A DNA stretch of 64,000 nucleotides from Burkholderia sp. BCC1644 (GCF_902833225.1 NZ_CADFEI010000005.1:186001-250000); one strand, 5' to 3'. Counted from the first letter of the stretch, positions 1-8,993 are shown. A program made the numbers and translations. Notes: generated by a model not told the origin, from the letters alone.

Positions 1-53
1 GACCTGCAGGATACTAATCCATAACTACAGCTTCATTCTTTTCCGCAACGCAC

Positions 54-80
54 AAAAAAACGGGCGCCCGAAGGCGCCCG
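54..80 (-). terminator. Intrinsic terminator of mrcA
   Basis: On the minus strand, about 30 bases past the mrcA stop, an 8-bp GC stem (61-68 pairing with 73-80, loop CGAA) is followed by seven T residues (the A-run at 54-60). This is the classic form of a Rho-independent terminator. Positions 1-53 hold nothing I can recognise. Confidence 0.85.
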
Positions 81-107
81 TCGCTTGTCTGAAGAACAGC
101 GTACCGC

Positions 108-2630
108 TTACTTGTTCTCGAACATGTCCATGATCTGCTGCTTCTCCTGCGGCGTGACGGGCGGCGGCGCGAGCCCTGCCGCGCCGGCCGAACCCAGCGC
201 GTCGTTCGCGCTGATCGCGTTCTCCGCCGGGTTGATGTCGACGTTCGCGACGAAGCCGTTGCCCGGCGTGCGATCGGCGTAGTACAGCTCGCCGTCGATC
301 GAGGTCAGCCCGTCCGGCATCGGCATCTGCTGCTCGGGCACGCCGTTCAGCGCGGTGCGCATGTAGTTCACCCAGATCGGCAACGCGAGCTGCGCGCCGA
401 ATTCGCGGCTGCCGAGGCTCTTCGGCTGGTCGAAGCCCATCCATGCGACCGCGACGAGCGACTGCTGGTAGCCGGCGAACCAGCCGTCCTTCGCGTCGTT
501 CGTCGTACCCGTCTTGCCCTGCAGGTCGCTGCGGCCCAGTGCGTTGGTGCCTGCGCCCGTGCCGGCCGTCGCGACCGAATGCAGCAGGCTGTTCATCACG
601 TACGCGTTGCGGCCTTCGATCGTGCGCGGCGCCGTGCCGCCCGCGATCACCGGCTGCGACTTCTGCAGCGGCTGGCCGCGTGCGTCGTCGACTTCGGCGA
701 TCAGGTACGGATCGACCTTGTAGCCGCCGTTCGCGAACACCGCGTAGCCGGTCGCGAGCTGCAGCGGCGTCACGAGGCCCGCGCCGAGCGCCATCGGCAG
801 GTACGGCGGCGTCTTCGCCGGATCGAAGCCGAAGCGCTGCGTCACGTACTGCTGCGCATACTGCGTGCCGATCGATGCGAGGATCCGGATCGACACGAGG
901 TTCTTCGAACGCTGCAGGCCGGTGCGCATCGTCATCGGGCCGTCCGGCTGGTCGTCGTCCTTCGGCTCCCACGCGGTGCCGCCCGGCACGCTCGGCGGGA
1001 AGTACAGCGGCGCGTCGTTGATCATCGTCGCCGGCCCCATGCCCTTGTCGAGCGACGCCGAGTAGATGAACGGCTTGAACGACGAGCCCGGCTGCCGCCA
1101 CGCCTGCGTCACGTGGTTGAACTTGCTCTTGTTGAAGTCGAAGCCGCCGACGAGCGAGCGGATTGCACCGTCCTGCGGGGCAATCGCGACGAGCGCGCCT
1201 TCGACCTGCGGCAGCTGCACGACCTGCCAGCCCGTCTTGCCGTCCTTCAGCACGCGCACGACCGAGCCCGGCTTGATGCGCAGCGTATCGTTCGCGCGCG
1301 GGCTCAATGCGGCCGACACGAAGCGCAGCCCGGCCGGCCCGATCGTCGTGGTCGCGCCGCCGACGAACTGCACCTCGACCGCATTCGGCGACGCCGACAG
1401 CACGACCGCCGACTGCAGGTCGCCGTTGTCCGGGTGATCGGCGAGCGCATCGTCGATCGCCTCGTCGCGGTCGTCGCCGGCCGCGGGCAGCTGGATCGAT
1501 GCTTCCGGCCCACGATAGCCGTGGCGGCGCTCGTAGTCGAGAATGCCGCGACGCACGGCCTGGTACGCGGCTTCCTGGTCGGACGAGTTGATCGTCGTCG
1601 TGACGGTCAGCCCGCGCGTATAGGTTTCGTCCTTGTACTGCTGGTACATCATCTGCCGCACCATCTCGGCGACGTATTCGCCGTGCACCGCGTACTGGTT
1701 GCCCGGCGTGCGCACGTGGATCTCTTCCTTGATCGCTTCGTCGTACTGCGGCTGCGTGATGTAGCCGACCTCGAGCATGCGCTTCAGGATGTACTCCTGA
1801 CGCACCTTCGCGCGCTTCGGATTGACGACCGGGTTATACGCGGACGGCGCCTTCGGCAGCCCCGCGAGCATCGCCGCTTCAGCAAGCGTGATGTCCTTCA
1901 GGTCCTTGCCGAAATACACGCGTGCAGCGGCGGCGAAACCGTACGAACGCTGGCCGAGATAGATCTGGTTCATGTACAGCTCGAGGATCTGGTCCTTCGT
2001 CAGGGCCTTCTCGATCTTGTACGCGAGCAGCATTTCGTAAATCTTGCGCGTGTAGGTCTTCTCGCTCGACAGGAAGAAGTTGCGCGCGACCTGCATCGTG
2101 ATCGTGCTCGCGCCCTGCCGCGCGCCGCCGTGCATCAGGTCGGCCACGCCCGCCCGCAGGATGCCGACGAAGTCGACGCCGCCGTGTTCGTAGAAGCGGT
2201 AGTCCTCGATCGCGAGCACGGCTTTCTTCATCACGTCGGGAATGTCCTGGAAGCGCACGAGGCTGCGACGTTCCTCGCCGAACTCGCCGATCAGCACGTG
2301 ATCGGCCGTGAACACGCGCAGCGGCACCTTCGGCTGGTAGTTGGTCAGCGCATCGAGCGACGGCAGCTGCGGCGCCATCACGACCAGTGCATAACCGACG
2401 ATCAGCGCGCCGACGATCGCCAGCGTCACGAACAGGCCGGCGAACCACAGCGCGACGCGCGAGCCGAACGAGCGACGGCGTCCGCCGCCACCCCCGCTGC
2501 GCTGCTGTGCGCGGCGGCCGTCGTCGCGATCGTCGTCATCGGGGTAATAGGCCCCGGACGGCGAACGGCGCAGCGTGTAGTGGGGTTCGTTCCTGTCGGA
2601 AGAAGAAGGCGGTCGTTTGATAATTGGCAT
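108..2630 (-). CDS. mrcA: Penicillin-binding protein 1A (bifunctional transglycosylase/transpeptidase)
   Basis: Class A penicillin-binding protein, 840 residues, that polymerises and cross-links peptidoglycan at the outer face of the inner membrane. A charged cytoplasmic tail (1-58) precedes one membrane anchor (about 59-84). The glycosyltransferase domain carries the catalytic Glu142 in the EDYRFYEHG motif and a later QGASTITMQ motif. The transpeptidase domain shows the SxxK serine (Ser516 in GSSFK), SKN (575-577) and KTG (706-708), so both activities look intact. The extended stretch between the two domains is typical of proteobacterial PBP1A. The gene is monocistronic, ends at an intrinsic terminator, and diverges from pspA across 443 bases. 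Confidence 0.96.
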   Translation of the reverse strand: MPIIKRPPSSSDRNEPHYTLRRSPSGAYYPDDDDRDDGRRAQQRSGGGGGRRRSFGSRVALWFAGLFVTLAIVGALIVGYALVVMAPQLPSLDALTNYQPKVPLRVFTADHVLIGEFGEERRSLVRFQDIPDVMKKAVLAIEDYRFYEHGGVDFVGILRAGVADLMHGGARQGASTITMQVARNFFLSSEKTYTRKIYEMLLAYKIEKALTKDQILELYMNQIYLGQRSYGFAAAARVYFGKDLKDITLAEAAMLAGLPKAPSAYNPVVNPKRAKVRQEYILKRMLEVGYITQPQYDEAIKEEIHVRTPGNQYAVHGEYVAEMVRQMMYQQYKDETYTRGLTVTTTINSSDQEAAYQAVRRGILDYERRHGYRGPEASIQLPAAGDDRDEAIDDALADHPDNGDLQSAVVLSASPNAVEVQFVGGATTTIGPAGLRFVSAALSPRANDTLRIKPGSVVRVLKDGKTGWQVVQLPQVEGALVAIAPQDGAIRSLVGGFDFNKSKFNHVTQAWRQPGSSFKPFIYSASLDKGMGPATMINDAPLYFPPSVPGGTAWEPKDDDQPDGPMTMRTGLQRSKNLVSIRILASIGTQYAQQYVTQRFGFDPAKTPPYLPMALGAGLVTPLQLATGYAVFANGGYKVDPYLIAEVDDARGQPLQKSQPVIAGGTAPRTIEGRNAYVMNSLLHSVATAGTGAGTNALGRSDLQGKTGTTNDAKDGWFAGYQQSLVAVAWMGFDQPKSLGSREFGAQLALPIWVNYMRTALNGVPEQQMPMPDGLTSIDGELYYADRTPGNGFVANVDINPAENAISANDALGSAGAAGLAPPPVTPQEKQQIMDMFENK

Positions 2631-3073
2631 GTCGGAATGGCGGGCGTACGTGGCGCCCTCGGACGCATGCGGAAATGCAAGCGGATGAATCAGAGTGGGT
2701 GCATCGAGATGCGGCTGTCACGTCGACAGACCCCGCCGCGCGGCGATCCGTTCCCGCGACGTGACAGCGCATTTTAATGAAATCGACCGGGTGCCTTCGC
2801 GATTTTTTGTAAAAATTCCCGCAATGCCGTGATTTGCGGAACGTATTGTCGGCATCCTCGGCCTATGATGGACACGCAATATCGCGCGTTACCGATTTTT
2901 TCTTTCAGCTTCGAAAGCTTCGGTATCCGGATACACGGGCCGCTTGAACTCGCGCGTTTAAGCCGTATTTAAGTGAACCGGTGGTGTAATATCCGCCGGC
3001 TCATGCGGGTCGGAACCGGCCCGCAGCGGGCACTGCCGCGAATGCGCGGCGCCTTTCAATCACGGAGGATTTC
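2631..3073. promoter_or_regulatory. Divergent mrcA/pspA intergenic region with a spaced inverted repeat
   Basis: This 443-base gap must carry promoters for both flanking genes. Its clearest structure is a perfect 12-bp inverted repeat, GCTGTCACGTCG at 2714-2725 and its complement at 2757-2768, spaced 43 bp apart (about four helical turns). The first arm also sits inside a smaller palindrome with arms CTGTC and GACAG at 2715-2729. A TATGAT hexamer at 2871-2876 and a TAATAT near 2988 are possible -10 boxes for pspA, but neither has a convincing -35. I do not see a sigma-54 (-24/-12) site like that of enteric pspA. No gene is supported here. Confidence 0.45.
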
Positions 3074-3754
3074 ATGTCGCTTTTCGACTCTGTTTCGCGC
3101 ACGATCAAAGGCCTGCTGAACGATGCGGCCGATTCGGTACAGGATCCGTCGCGCGACGCACGGCAGATCGTGCGGGAGCTCGACGACAGCATCGGCCGTG
3201 CCGAGAATTCGCTGATCGAGATCGAGGCACAGGTCGCGACCCAGCGCAGCAAGCGCGATGCGGCCGACGACAAGGTGAAGAAGTACGAGGACGGCGCGAA
3301 GCGCGCGCTGCAGTCCGGTGACGAAGCACTCGCCCGCGAGGCGCTCGCCGCGCAGTCGAACGCCGAAGCCGAGCGCGATGCGCTCGCGGCCGAGCTGACG
3401 ACGCTCGAGCCGTCGGTCGACAAGCTGAAGGGGCAGATCGCCGACATGCGCCAGCGCCGCAACGACCTGAATGCGCGCTCGAACATCCTGCAGGCCAAGC
3501 AGGAAATCGCGCAGGCGAAGGACGTCGCGGCCAGCGCGCTGGGCGGCATCGGCGGCAAGAACCTGTCCGAGGATTTCCAGAAGCTCGAAGACAAGGTCGC
3601 GCTGCAGAACGCCCGCTCGGACGCCCGTCTGAATTCCGCCGACACGTCGAGCGGCAAGGCGCTCGACGACAAGCTCGCCGCGCTGAACAAGGGCCCGTCG
3701 GTCGAGGATCGCCTCGCCGCGCTGAAGAAGCAGCTCGATACGCCCGCGCAGTAA
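3074..3754 (+). CDS. pspA: PspA/IM30 family membrane-stress protein
   Basis: A 226-residue, almost entirely helical protein rich in charged heptads, matching the PspA/IM30 (ESCRT-III-like) family. PspA-type proteins bind the inner leaflet of the inner membrane and help preserve membrane integrity and proton-motive force. The N-terminus (SLFDSVSRTIKGLLNDAADS) is an amphipathic helix of the membrane-binding type, followed by long coiled-coil segments to about residue 200. A strong Shine-Dalgarno (GGAGG, 3063-3067) fixes the start. No pspF, pspB or pspC is nearby, so control probably differs from the enteric system. A TPR/Gly-rich membrane protein follows after 80 bases and may be a partner. Confidence 0.9.
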   Translation: MSLFDSVSRTIKGLLNDAADSVQDPSRDARQIVRELDDSIGRAENSLIEIEAQVATQRSKRDAADDKVKKYEDGAKRALQSGDEALAREALAAQSNAEAERDALAAELTTLEPSVDKLKGQIADMRQRRNDLNARSNILQAKQEIAQAKDVAASALGGIGGKNLSEDFQKLEDKVALQNARSDARLNSADTSSGKALDDKLAALNKGPSVEDRLAALKKQLDTPAQ

Positions 3755-3761
3755 CGGCAAA

Positions 3762-3793
3762 CGCGCCGCGCCCCGGCCCGGGTGCGCGGCGCG
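3762..3793 (+). other. GC-rich intercistronic stem-loop
   Basis: Between pspA and the TPR gene a perfect 10-bp stem (3762-3771 with 3784-3793) encloses a 12-base loop. There is no T-run, so it is more likely an mRNA-stabilising or attenuating hairpin than a full terminator. Confidence 0.4.
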
Positions 3794-3834
3794 AACCGAT
3801 CGTCAGGAGACGGGCGCCTGCGCCCGGTTCGACC

Positions 3835-5007
3835 ATGAAGAAATCTCTCGCCGCACTCGGCCTCTCGCTGATGTTGCTGTCGTCCGCCGCGTTTGCGGTA
3901 CCGTCGCTGCAGCAGGTCGAGCAATCGATCGCGCAACGCAACTGGCAGCAAGCCGACACGCAGCTGTCGCAAGTCATCGACGCCCATCCGAACAACGCGC
4001 ACGCGCGCTACCTGTATGCGCAGGTGCTGGACCGCGAAGGCCGCGCGTCCGACGCGCTCGCGCAACTGCAGCAAGCGAAAACGCTCGATCCGCAGTTGAA
4101 GTTCACCGACGCGTCGCGCTTCGCGCAGACCGAATCGCGCATTCGCGCCGACGCCGCGCGCGTGAGCGGCAACGTGCCGTCAGCCACGCAAGCCGGCACG
4201 CTGCAGCCGGGGCTCGCCCCTGCCGTCGCGCCGGCCGAAAAACACGGCCCGTCGACGGGCATGTGGATCGGCCTCGGGCTGATCGTCGCGATCATTGCGC
4301 TGGTGCTGCGCTGGACGCTGCGGCGCGCGCGCACGGCCGACGACGGCCGCGCCGACGACGAACGCCGCACGCAGCTCAAGCGTGCGACCGACGTGCTGAA
4401 CGACATCCGTCCGCTGAAACTCGACGCGAAGCTGTCGACGACGCCCGGCGCCGCGGCACTCATCGGTGAAATCGAAGCGATCGAGACCGACGCGCGCACG
4501 CTCGTCGAGGCGCTGTCGAACGGCAAGAATCCGGTGCCGCCGTATCGCATCGACGAACTCGAACAACGCCATGCGAGCGTGAAGGCGCGCGTCGAAGGCC
4601 GCCCCGATCCGGCCGCGCAACCTGCGGCACCGGTGAACGGCAGCGGCTCCGTGTACGCACAGGAAGCCGATCGCATGACGGGCGCGCAGGGCCAGCCCTA
4701 CCCGCCACAACCCTATCCGCAACAGCAGCCGCCCGTCGTGATCCAGCAAGGCGGCGGCGGTTTCGGCGGCGGGATGGGCGGGCTGCTGACCGGCGTGCTG
4801 CTCGGCGAGGCGATGTCGGGCGGACGCGAGCGCGTGGTCGAACGCGACGTGATCGTCGACGGCGAGCGCCGCCGGCAGGAAACCGACCCGGGCTTCGACC
4901 TCGGCCGCGGCGACGCGTCGAACTGGAGCGACGGCAGCGGCGGTGGCGGTGGTGGCGGCATGGACCTCGGCAGCAATGACGACGGCTGGACCGACGACAA
5001 CACCTGA
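3835..5007 (+). CDS. TPR and Gly-rich single-span membrane protein, function unknown
   Basis: A 390-residue protein of unknown function. A Sec signal peptide (about 1-21, cleavage near SSAAFA) leads into TPR-like helices (about 25-85, the region with DAHPNNAHARYLYAQVLDREG). One membrane span lies at about 143-162 and is followed by Arg-rich residues, which suggests a periplasmic TPR domain and a cytoplasmic C-terminal half. That half has a helical segment (about 178-255), a Pro/Gln-rich linker, a short Gly-rich hydrophobic stretch (GGMGGLLTGVLLGEAMSGG) and a Gly/Asp-rich tail. No clear Shine-Dalgarno precedes the ATG. It follows pspA on the same strand, so co-expression and a role in envelope stress are reasonable inferences, not established. 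Confidence 0.75.
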   Translation: MKKSLAALGLSLMLLSSAAFAVPSLQQVEQSIAQRNWQQADTQLSQVIDAHPNNAHARYLYAQVLDREGRASDALAQLQQAKTLDPQLKFTDASRFAQTESRIRADAARVSGNVPSATQAGTLQPGLAPAVAPAEKHGPSTGMWIGLGLIVAIIALVLRWTLRRARTADDGRADDERRTQLKRATDVLNDIRPLKLDAKLSTTPGAAALIGEIEAIETDARTLVEALSNGKNPVPPYRIDELEQRHASVKARVEGRPDPAAQPAAPVNGSGSVYAQEADRMTGAQGQPYPPQPYPQQQPPVVIQQGGGGFGGGMGGLLTGVLLGEAMSGGRERVVERDVIVDGERRRQETDPGFDLGRGDASNWSDGSGGGGGGGMDLGSNDDGWTDDNT

Positions 5008-5229
5008 CAGTGCACCGCGCGTCGCACGCGCTGCCACGCACGCCACGCTCCCCTGCCTCGCCGGCCGCGTCGACGCGCGGATTTGTCAATCATTTCAAGA
5101 TGGACTACCGGCAATGGGGAGCGTTCGCTATCATGCGGCCATCGGCGTGCCACCGACCCTCATTCGACGCATTGCAATCCTGCGCGTCGCGGCACGCCTC
5201 CCCTCGCCCCAACCAGGAGAAAGCCGCTC

Positions 5230-5661
5230 ATGAGCATCATCAAGGAATTCAAGGAGTTCGCCGTCAAGGGCAACGTGATGGATCTCGCCGTCGGCGTGAT
5301 CATCGGCGGCGCGTTCTCGAAGATCGTCGATTCGATCGTGAAAGATCTCATCATGCCGGTCATCGGCGTGCTGACCGGCGGTCTGGATTTCTCGAACAAG
5401 TTCGTTCTGCTCGGCACCATCCCCCCGACGTTCAAGGGTAATCCCGATTCGTTCAAGGACCTGCAGGCCGCGGGCGTCGCCGCATTCGGTTACGGCTCGT
5501 TCATCACCGTGGCGATCAACTTCGTCATCCTCGCGTTCATCATTTTCATGATGGTGAAATTCATCAACAAGCTGCGCAAGCCGGAAGAAGCCGCGCCGGC
5601 CGCGACGCCGGAAGACACCGTGCTGCTGCGCGAGATCCGCGATTCGCTCAAGCAGCGCTGA
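5230..5661 (+). CDS. mscL: Large-conductance mechanosensitive channel MscL
   Basis: A 143-residue MscL, the homopentameric inner-membrane valve that opens under hypo-osmotic stress. It has the family signature: an amphipathic N-terminal helix ([21 protein letters not shown]), TM1 at about 17-45 with the Gly/Ala-rich pore-lining [15 protein letters not shown], a periplasmic loop, TM2 at about 78-102, and a charged cytoplasmic helix ending in [12 protein letters not shown]. The ATG at 5230 follows AGGAGA and gives the expected family length; extending upstream to 5083 would add 49 non-homologous residues. A terminator follows. Confidence 0.97.
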   Translation: MSIIKEFKEFAVKGNVMDLAVGVIIGGAFSKIVDSIVKDLIMPVIGVLTGGLDFSNKFVLLGTIPPTFKGNPDSFKDLQAAGVAAFGYGSFITVAINFVILAFIIFMMVKFINKLRKPEEAAPAATPEDTVLLREIRDSLKQR

Positions 5662-5683
5662 TCGCCGCGCGCTCCGCTCGCCA

Positions 5684-5707
5684 GGCCCGCCTCGTGCGGG
5701 CCTTTTT
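5684..5707 (+). terminator. Intrinsic terminator of mscL
   Basis: A GGCCCGC stem (5684-5690) pairs with 5696-5702 across a 5-base loop and is followed directly by five T residues, 22 bases past the mscL stop. Confidence 0.85.
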
Positions 5708-5902
5708 ATTGCGCGTGCGATGCACCACTGCAAGCGGCCTATCTCACTTTTTTGTGACGGGCGAATGCACGCGCGGGGAAAGCAGGTCTATGATGGAGAC
5801 TAAACGACAGTACGGGCGCCAAGACGCTGGCTGTGTCGATCATGGCGAGCAGGTCGACGGGAGACATTGATCGTCGTACTGCACGAATGCAGCATTTTCG
5901 TG

Positions 5903-5911
5903 TGCTATAAA
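5903..5911 (+). promoter_or_regulatory. Possible extended -10 promoter (TGCTATAAA)
   Basis: TG-N-TATAAA at 5903-5911 fits an extended -10 element lying about 40 bases before the hypothetical gene at 5950. No good -35 is present, which is tolerated in extended -10 promoters. The rest of 5708-5940 shows no gene. Confidence 0.35.
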
Positions 5912-5949
5912 GGATCGACATGCGGCGTACATAGCCGGGAGTGGGTCGC

Positions 5950-6441
5950 ATGAAAGTGCCGCATTTCTTGCAATTGTTTTTGAGGCGAGTGTTTATGTCC
6001 TTCCCGAAAAAACGTCGGCGTGCGCAGCAGGATGGCCAGGAGTCATTCCTCGCGGTTCTGCGCCACTCGAAACCGTTTGCTCAACTCGACACCAAGATTG
6101 CCCGCGCCCGTGCGCAGGACGAACCCGTCCTCTATGCGCATGTGCTGCCCGGTCTCGACGTGCTCCTGTGCAGCGTGCGCGGTGCCCAACCGCCCTATCC
6201 AGCGATCGCCGAGCTGCGCAAGCGCTGCATCGAATCGATCGCCAACGCGCTCGAGCAGCCGCTCGACGGCCTCGAGAACGGCGGCTACTGGTACGAGGCG
6301 AACGGCTTCGGTTTCCTCGTATTTGCAAGCCGTGCGCGTGCGCGCATCCTGCCCGAGTTTGGTGCAGGCACGAAAGCGAGCCTGCGCGGCGGGCTCGGCC
6401 GCCAGAACGCCGGCGACACGACACCCCGCTCCCTCGGCTGA
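5950..6441 (+). CDS. Conserved hypothetical protein
   Basis: A soluble protein of 163 residues that I cannot assign to a named family. A basic N-terminus (FPKKRRRAQQ) is followed by a compact alpha/beta-looking core (about 30-125) with conserved-looking LYAHVLPGLDVLLCSVRG and ENGGYWYEANGFGFLVFASR segments, and a low-complexity tail. The ATG at 5950 is preceded by GGGAG (5938-5942, spacing 7); an in-frame ATG at 5995, just before the basic segment, is the main alternative start. Codon usage matches the chromosome and a possible extended -10 promoter lies upstream, so I regard it as a real gene. Confidence 0.7.
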   Translation: MKVPHFLQLFLRRVFMSFPKKRRRAQQDGQESFLAVLRHSKPFAQLDTKIARARAQDEPVLYAHVLPGLDVLLCSVRGAQPPYPAIAELRKRCIESIANALEQPLDGLENGGYWYEANGFGFLVFASRARARILPEFGAGTKASLRGGLGRQNAGDTTPRSLG

Positions 6442-6455
6442 TCCGCCTGCCACTC

Positions 6456-6481
6456 GATGGGCCGCCTCCGGGCGGCCCATC
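6456..6481. terminator. Hairpin between convergent genes
   Basis: A perfect 11-bp stem (GATGGGCCGCC at 6456-6466 with 6471-6481) and a 4-base loop lie between two convergent genes. There is no T-run, so termination efficiency is uncertain. Confidence 0.5.
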
Positions 6482-6507
6482 TGCCATTCACGCGCCCCGC
6501 TTGCCCG

Positions 6508-7401
6508 TCACGACGCCTGCTGACGGCCGTTGCCCGGCCGCACGATGTCGATGAACGCGGCGAAATCGGCGCCGGCGAGCCCTTGCGCGGCACCGAGCCG
6601 CAGCACCTGCTGGACCGTGGCCGATACGGGCATCACCGCGCCCGTGTCGCGCGCGGCGTCGGCAATCGCATCCACATCCTTCTGGAACGTGGCGAGCGCA
6701 CCGATCGGCGGATGGCCGCCCGACGTCATGCGCGGCACGAACGTCTGCAGCAGCACCGAATCGGCCCAGCCGCCGGCCAGTGCCTCGGCCAGACGCGCGG
6801 CATCGATGCCGCTCGCCTGCGCGAGACCGACGGCCTCGGCGATCGCCGTGACCGTCGCGGTGACGATCGCCTGGTTGCACAGCTTCGCCGTCTGGCCCGC
6901 CCCGGCGTCGCCCATGTGCGTGATGCGCGACGCGTACGTGTCGATCAGCGGCCGCACCGCGTCGAGATCGGCCGCGCGGCCGCCCGCCATCACCGCGAGC
7001 GTGCCGGCCTGCGCGCCCGGCACGCCGCCGGACACTGGCGCATCGACCCAGCCGACGCCGAGTGCAGCCGCACGCGCCGCGTAGTCGCGCGTCGCCGCAG
7101 GCGGAATGCTCGAATGATCGACGATGCGCAGCAGGCGGCGCGCGGCGGCGGCGCCGGAGAGCAGCCCGTGCTCGCCGAACACGACATCGCCGACCGCACG
7201 GCCGTCGAGCACACACACGAATACCGTATCGACACGTTCGGCCAGTTCGCGCGGCGTGCCGACCACCTGCGCGCCGTCCTTGACCAGCGCCTCGGCCTTG
7301 TCACGCGAGCGATTCCACACGCTGACGCGATGCCCCGCCGCCAGCAAATGCCGAATCATCGGCGCGCCCATCAATCCCGGTCCGCAAAATCCGACTTCCA
7401 C
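6508..7401 (-). CDS. NAD(P)-dependent oxidoreductase, 3-hydroxyisobutyrate dehydrogenase family
   Basis: A 297-residue beta-hydroxyacid dehydrogenase. The Rossmann motif GPGLMG lies at residues 7-12, the substrate-binding DAPVSGG motif in mid-protein, and the catalytic Lys in the [11 protein letters not shown] segment. Members act on 3-hydroxyisobutyrate, tartronate semialdehyde or similar small hydroxyacids; the substrate cannot be told from sequence. Because ureide breakdown yields glyoxylate, a tartronate-semialdehyde reductase role is conceivable but unproven. I choose the GTG at 7401 because it is preceded by GAGGAAC and puts the Rossmann motif at the family position; the upstream reading frame is non-homologous. 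The gene diverges from the dodecin gene. Confidence 0.85.
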   Translation of the reverse strand: MEVGFCGPGLMGAPMIRHLLAAGHRVSVWNRSRDKAEALVKDGAQVVGTPRELAERVDTVFVCVLDGRAVGDVVFGEHGLLSGAAAARRLLRIVDHSSIPPAATRDYAARAAALGVGWVDAPVSGGVPGAQAGTLAVMAGGRAADLDAVRPLIDTYASRITHMGDAGAGQTAKLCNQAIVTATVTAIAEAVGLAQASGIDAARLAEALAGGWADSVLLQTFVPRMTSGGHPPIGALATFQKDVDAIADAARDTGAVMPVSATVQQVLRLGAAQGLAGADFAAFIDIVRPGNGRQQAS

Positions 7402-7536
7402 GATGTTCCTCGTCTCCGATATGGGTTGCACTTGCCGCCCATCATACCTATCACTCAAGAAGCCGGGCACGCGCGGCACCGCTTCGGGACCGCGGCTTGC
7501 ACCGGCAATACAGACCGATATCCCAGGGAGCGCATC

Positions 7537-7746
7537 ATGAGCGACCACGTGTACAAGATGATCGAGCTGACCGGTTCGTCGCGGCAATCGAGCGACGACG
7601 CGATCCGCAACGCGATCTCGAAAGCCGGCAAGACGCTGCACAACCTGCACTGGTTCCAGGTAACCGAAACACGCGGCCACATCGAAGGCGACCAGGTCGT
7701 GCACTGGCAGGTCACGCTGAAAGTCGGCATGCGCATCGACGACTGA
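7537..7746 (+). CDS. Dodecin family flavin-binding protein
   Basis: A 69-residue dodecin. Dodecins assemble into hollow dodecamers that bind and buffer flavins, or CoA in some bacteria. The sequence has the beta-alpha-beta-beta pattern: an N-terminal strand [11 protein letters not shown], a helix [14 protein letters not shown], the [13 protein letters not shown] strand with the Trp and aromatic residues that stack on flavin, and a final strand [11 protein letters not shown]. The length is exactly typical. The start follows AGGGAG at good spacing. It stands alone between divergent and unrelated neighbours. Confidence 0.92.
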   Translation: MSDHVYKMIELTGSSRQSSDDAIRNAISKAGKTLHNLHWFQVTETRGHIEGDQVVHWQVTLKVGMRIDD

Positions 7747-7884
7747 CGCGCCCCCGCATCCCACGCCGCGCCGCGATCCGGATCCGCGCAATACGGATCC
7801 GTGCGGCGCCGCGCGCCCCGCTTTCCACCCCGTTCAGGCCCCTTGTCGCGGCCCGGCCGGCGGGTGTCTGCGGGTATCCATCTC

Positions 7885-7913
7885 TTGACGCTGGACCCGC
7901 TTCATATTAAAAA
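7885..7913 (+). promoter_or_regulatory. Candidate sigma-70 promoter of the LysR gene
   Basis: TTGACG at 7885-7890 and TAAAAA at 7908-7913 are spaced by 17 bases, about 50 bases before the LysR start; TATTAA at 7905 is an alternative -10. Confidence 0.45.
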
Positions 7914-7966
7914 CAATATACCCCCCTTGCCCCTCGATCAGCCCAGCCATATAAACCGGAGATATC

Positions 7967-8896
7967 ATGAGTCAGCAACGCGAGGCGATCGACACGTACC
8001 TCTTGCGCGTCTTGCACACCTTGTTGATGGAGCGCAGCGTCACGCGCGCGGCCGTCAAACTGAACCAGTCGCAACCGGCGATCAGCGCCGCGCTGCGACG
8101 CCTGCGCGACATCACCGGCGATCCGCTGCTGGTGCGCGGCAAATCCGGCATGGTGCCGACCGAATACGGGCTGCGCCTGCTCGAGCCCGTGCAGAACGCA
8201 CTGCGTGAAATCGAGCGCATCAAGTTCCAGCAGCACAATTTCGACCCGGCCACGTCGATCCGCTGCTACCGGATCGGCTGCCCCGATTACCTGAACGTGC
8301 TGTTCGTGCCGACCGTCGTCGAACGCTTCCGCCAGGCCGCGCCGAACGCGACGCTCGAGTTTCATTCGCTCGGCCCCGCGTTCGACTACGAGCTCGCGCT
8401 GGAAGACGGCAAGCTCGACATCGTCGTCGGCAACTGGCCCGAACCGCCCGAGCAACTGCACCTGTCGAACCTGTTCGTCGACGAAATCGTCTGCCTGATG
8501 AGCAACACGCACCCGTTCGCAAAGCGCGGCGGGCTCACGCTCGACCAGTACCTGAATGCGCCGCATCTCGCGCCGACGCCGTACTCGGTCGGCCAGCGCG
8601 GCGCGATCGACGTGCATCTCGCGCGCGAACGCCTCAAGCGCCACGTGGTCGTCACGCTGCCGTACTTCAATCTCGCACCGTACGTGCTCGTGAAGTCCGA
8701 CCTGATTTTCACGACGACGCGCCTGTTCGCCGATCACTACGCGAAGTTCCTGCCGCTGTCGGTCGTGCCGGCGCCGCTCGACTTCCCGCCGATGCAGTAC
8801 TACCAGCTGTGGCACGAACGCTGCCACTACTCGGACGAAGTGCGCTGGCTGCGCAGCCTCGTCGCCGAAGCCACCCGCACGCTGATCGAGCCGTAA
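7967..8896 (+). CDS. LysR-family transcriptional regulator
   Basis: A 309-residue LysR-type regulator. The N-terminal winged helix (about 8-67) contains the recognition segment SVTRAAVKLNQSQPAISAALRRLRD, followed by a linker helix and a periplasmic-binding-protein-like effector domain (about 95-305). The domain arrangement (VLHTLLMERSVTRAA) resembles the NodD/nahR-like branch of LysR proteins. The start follows CGGAG. It converges with the 8-oxoguanine deaminase gene and lies beside purine-catabolic genes, so it may respond to a purine intermediate; that is inference from position only. Confidence 0.92.
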   Translation: MSQQREAIDTYLLRVLHTLLMERSVTRAAVKLNQSQPAISAALRRLRDITGDPLLVRGKSGMVPTEYGLRLLEPVQNALREIERIKFQQHNFDPATSIRCYRIGCPDYLNVLFVPTVVERFRQAAPNATLEFHSLGPAFDYELALEDGKLDIVVGNWPEPPEQLHLSNLFVDEIVCLMSNTHPFAKRGGLTLDQYLNAPHLAPTPYSVGQRGAIDVHLARERLKRHVVVTLPYFNLAPYVLVKSDLIFTTTRLFADHYAKFLPLSVVPAPLDFPPMQYYQLWHERCHYSDEVRWLRSLVAEATRTLIEP

Positions 8897-8993
8897 CGGC
8901 ATAGGCCGTCGCATCGCGTCGTGACACGTCACGGCGCGGCGACGGCCGGCGGCACGCCCGGCGAGGCGGCCGCCGTGCCGCTTCAGTGACGCT

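Noticed and set aside
25..1101. Long minus-strand reading frame (358 codons) opposite the mrcA frame
   Set aside because: It lies in a different phase of the same strand as mrcA, is extremely Arg/Ala-rich and shows no family pattern. It is a shadow of a GC-rich gene.
579..2777. Plus-strand frame of 732 codons opposite mrcA
   Set aside because: It is Arg/His/Val-rich, as expected for the reverse-complement frame of a GC-rich gene, and mrcA is certain.
2864..3073. Possible sigma-54 promoter for pspA
   Set aside because: I looked for a -24/-12 GG-N10-GC pattern but found no convincing match near the expected distance.
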